Below are positions 62,601-64,000 of a stretch of DNA of 64,000 bases, one piece after another (positions within the stretch are counted from its first letter, which is position 1; each line of letters starts with the position of its first letter). The position numbers and the translations under genes are program-made. The stretch comes from Neelides folsomi (Eukaryota; Arthropoda; Collembola; Neelipleona; Neelidae): assembly GCA_034687125.1 (NCBI GenBank), contig JAQGBZ010000010.1, positions 310,001 through 374,000 on the forward strand. Reading direction: 5' to 3'. The notes below the pieces were generated by a model that had not been told where the DNA came from, did not search any database, and saw only the letters and a program-made list of their open reading frames with translations.

Positions 62601-64000
62601 ATAAACTGACCATGATATCCTTTTACTTTAAAATTCGTTCTCTTCATCGGGAGAAAATCCATAATTTCGAAAAATAAGATTGCTTTAGAATGCGGCGTTA
62701 AGAATCTCACCATCTTCTCGTTAAATAAAATCAATTCACTCCATTTTGGAGCAAAGAGCGGAGCGTTATCTCTAGGAACGGCGGGTTGGGTCATGGCAGG
62801 CAAAATGTAACTAACCCTTTCCTTTGATACCTTTGATTCAGATGATGAAGAATCGGAACTTTTCATTTTTTCCTTTTTCTTTTTCATCTTCTTTTCATAT
62901 TTTCTTTTGGGGATGAAAGAACCGTCTTGATTCATCAAAGTGACTCTCACTAACGGATGGAACATATGAGCGTCAACTGGAAGAAGATCAACTTTGTAAA
63001 TTGTCACTCCAAGAAGTTTTTTCTTGTCTTCTTCACTCATGTACTGAACATCGGAGAGCCAAAGTTGACTTGATTTCCCATTTTCATATCCCATTCGATC
63101 CTTCGTTTCAGATCCTGATGATGAAGAAGAAGAATCGTCGCTTTCTTCATCACTGCTGATGTCAGAAGAATCAGATGAAGTATCTGATGAAGAAGACCCA
63201 GATGAAGCAGAGGAAGACGATGAAGCTGAAGTTGGCTCAACTTTACTAATTTCTGTTTCTTTCTCTTTGAATTTGTCCGTTTTTTTAAACGCCTTTTCGC
63301 GTTCTTTCACTGGTGATAGAACTTCGAAGCTTTTTCTTGATTTTGACTTTTTTTCGATCTTTTCTTCCAATTTCTCTTTGTCTTCCTCTTTCAAACATTC
63401 TTCTTCCTCATTTGAGTCACGTTGGATTGATGTATCTGACTTTTGACTCGTTTTCTCTTTTGACTTATCCTTTGATTTTTTCGACTTTCGACTCTTACCA
63501 CTTTTCCCTGGGTCTTCTTCTTTAGTTTTTGGTGTTGGAGCAGAGGATTTTAAAAACGACTTGGCTAAGTTTTTAAATTTACTTACAAATCTACTCCCCT
63601 GCTTTGGCTTTTTATCCTTTTCTTCCATTTCCTCATCTTCGTTTTGCATTGTGATGGATAAATATTCATCGTCTTTTGGGTTTTCTATTTGGTCCTTTTC
63701 TGTTTTGGCTTTCATTTCTTTAAGCCTTCTACTCATCTTTTCTACTTCGTCTTCGTCAATATTTTCATTGTCGCTATTTGATATAGAATTTTGTATTTCG
63801 AACATATTTGACCTTTTCTTTGGCTTTGGTTTTCTCGTTTCGTCAAGTATTTCAACTTTCGATTCTGTTTTACTCTATTAACAATACTATGAGAATTATT
63901 TTGAATTTTAAAAATTGAATAAAATCTAATGTATTATTTATTTACGAATTTACGATAAGTTATTTTAAATAAACGATAAATAGAAATACCCTTTTTGATG
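59694..64000 (-). CDS. AHI1: Jouberin (AHI1), 5' end beyond window
   Basis: Ciliary transition-zone scaffold; human loss causes Joubert syndrome. Nine exons in view: 63874-62611, 62502-62351, 62236-62060, 61955-61722, 61593-61405, 61301-61140, 61044-60908, 60847-60689, 60606-59694; 1128 codons. The frame is open back to an acceptor at 63875, and a donor-like GG|GTATTT at 63989 suggests a further exon off the edge, so the ATG at 63805 may not be the start. Residues roughly 25-240 are Lys/Glu/Ser-rich with a poly-Ser/Asp tract. Then come [19 protein letters not shown] and KVPNKL, WD blades ([65 protein letters not shown]) and a basic tail. No SH3 domain follows. The intron at 61302-61404 is GC-AG. 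Confidence 0.93.
61302..61404 (-). other. GC-AG intron in AHI1
   Basis: The only donor that keeps the frame and the family spacing is AAA|GCAATT, paired with TTTGCAG. An in-frame stop follows nine bases into the intron. With this donor the WD blade joins ...SPRLIK to VLLHPSFVY, and the gap to the preceding Trp matches human AHI1 to within one residue. Confidence 0.75.
63113..63240 (-). repeat. Ser/Asp low-complexity coding tract in AHI1
   Basis: Repetitive TCA/TCT/GAT codons encode runs such as [20 protein letters not shown]. This is disordered, acidic and a likely casein kinase 2 target; the antisense frames it produces are artefacts. Confidence 0.8.

Overview
The window is nuclear DNA from an invertebrate animal. 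Every recognisable gene is an intron-rich animal gene, most introns are about 60-130 bases with GT-AG ends, and the products match conserved bilaterian families. The set of T-box Tbx20/H15, a single junctophilin, KICS2, RMC1, a short two-module granulin and a ciliary AHI1/jouberin fits an arthropod that kept genes Drosophila has lost. A crustacean such as a copepod is my guess, held with low confidence.

Layout. 546-7931 (-) holds a six-exon Tbx20/H15/midline transcription factor. It sits in a conspicuously GC-richer block that runs on as noncoding DNA to about 19.4 kb and looks like a regulatory landscape. 21108-24372 (-) is EOGT, the ER O-GlcNAc transferase, ending in HDEL. 25926-36241 (+) is junctophilin, with a 4.9-kb first intron. 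After AT-rich spacer come tightly packed housekeeping genes: RAB3GAP1 (39497-43271, -), KICS2 (43950-46140, +), AAAS/aladin (46468-48860, +), EIF1A (49361-49899, -), a 47-residue membrane protein (50671-50937, +), a two-domain granulin (51251-52004, -), RMC1 (54258-57209, +), an unrecognised 381-residue protein (57507-59262, -) and AHI1/jouberin (59694 to beyond the right edge, -). I rebuilt each gene exon by exon. Every exon junction closes in phase, and total lengths match the human proteins closely where I recall them (EOGT 527 aa, RMC1 663, AAAS 555, KICS2 462, RAB3GAP1 939, eIF1A 148).

Shared themes. Several neighbours act on Rab GTPases, lysosomes or mTORC1: RAB3GAP1 (Rab3/Rab18 regulator), KICS2 (KICSTOR, mTORC1 nutrient sensing), granulin (lysosomal) and RMC1 (Mon1-Ccz1 Rab7 activator). 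RAB3GAP1/KICS2 and EIF1A/the 47-aa gene are divergent pairs. The second pair shares a short promoter with a perfect CRE and a YY1-type motif.

Most unusual. An 808-bp foldback element (52160-52967) has 271-bp inverted arms that differ at one base and is flanked by TA. Each arm carries a cysteine-rich reading frame with the CxxALxxCx5C spacing of GAS1/GDNF-receptor domains, so it may be a captured exon or a young hairpin-RNA locus. Other points are a GC-AG intron in AHI1, loss of the AHI1 SH3 domain, recurrent GTT donor sites, and three coding candidates I could not name.
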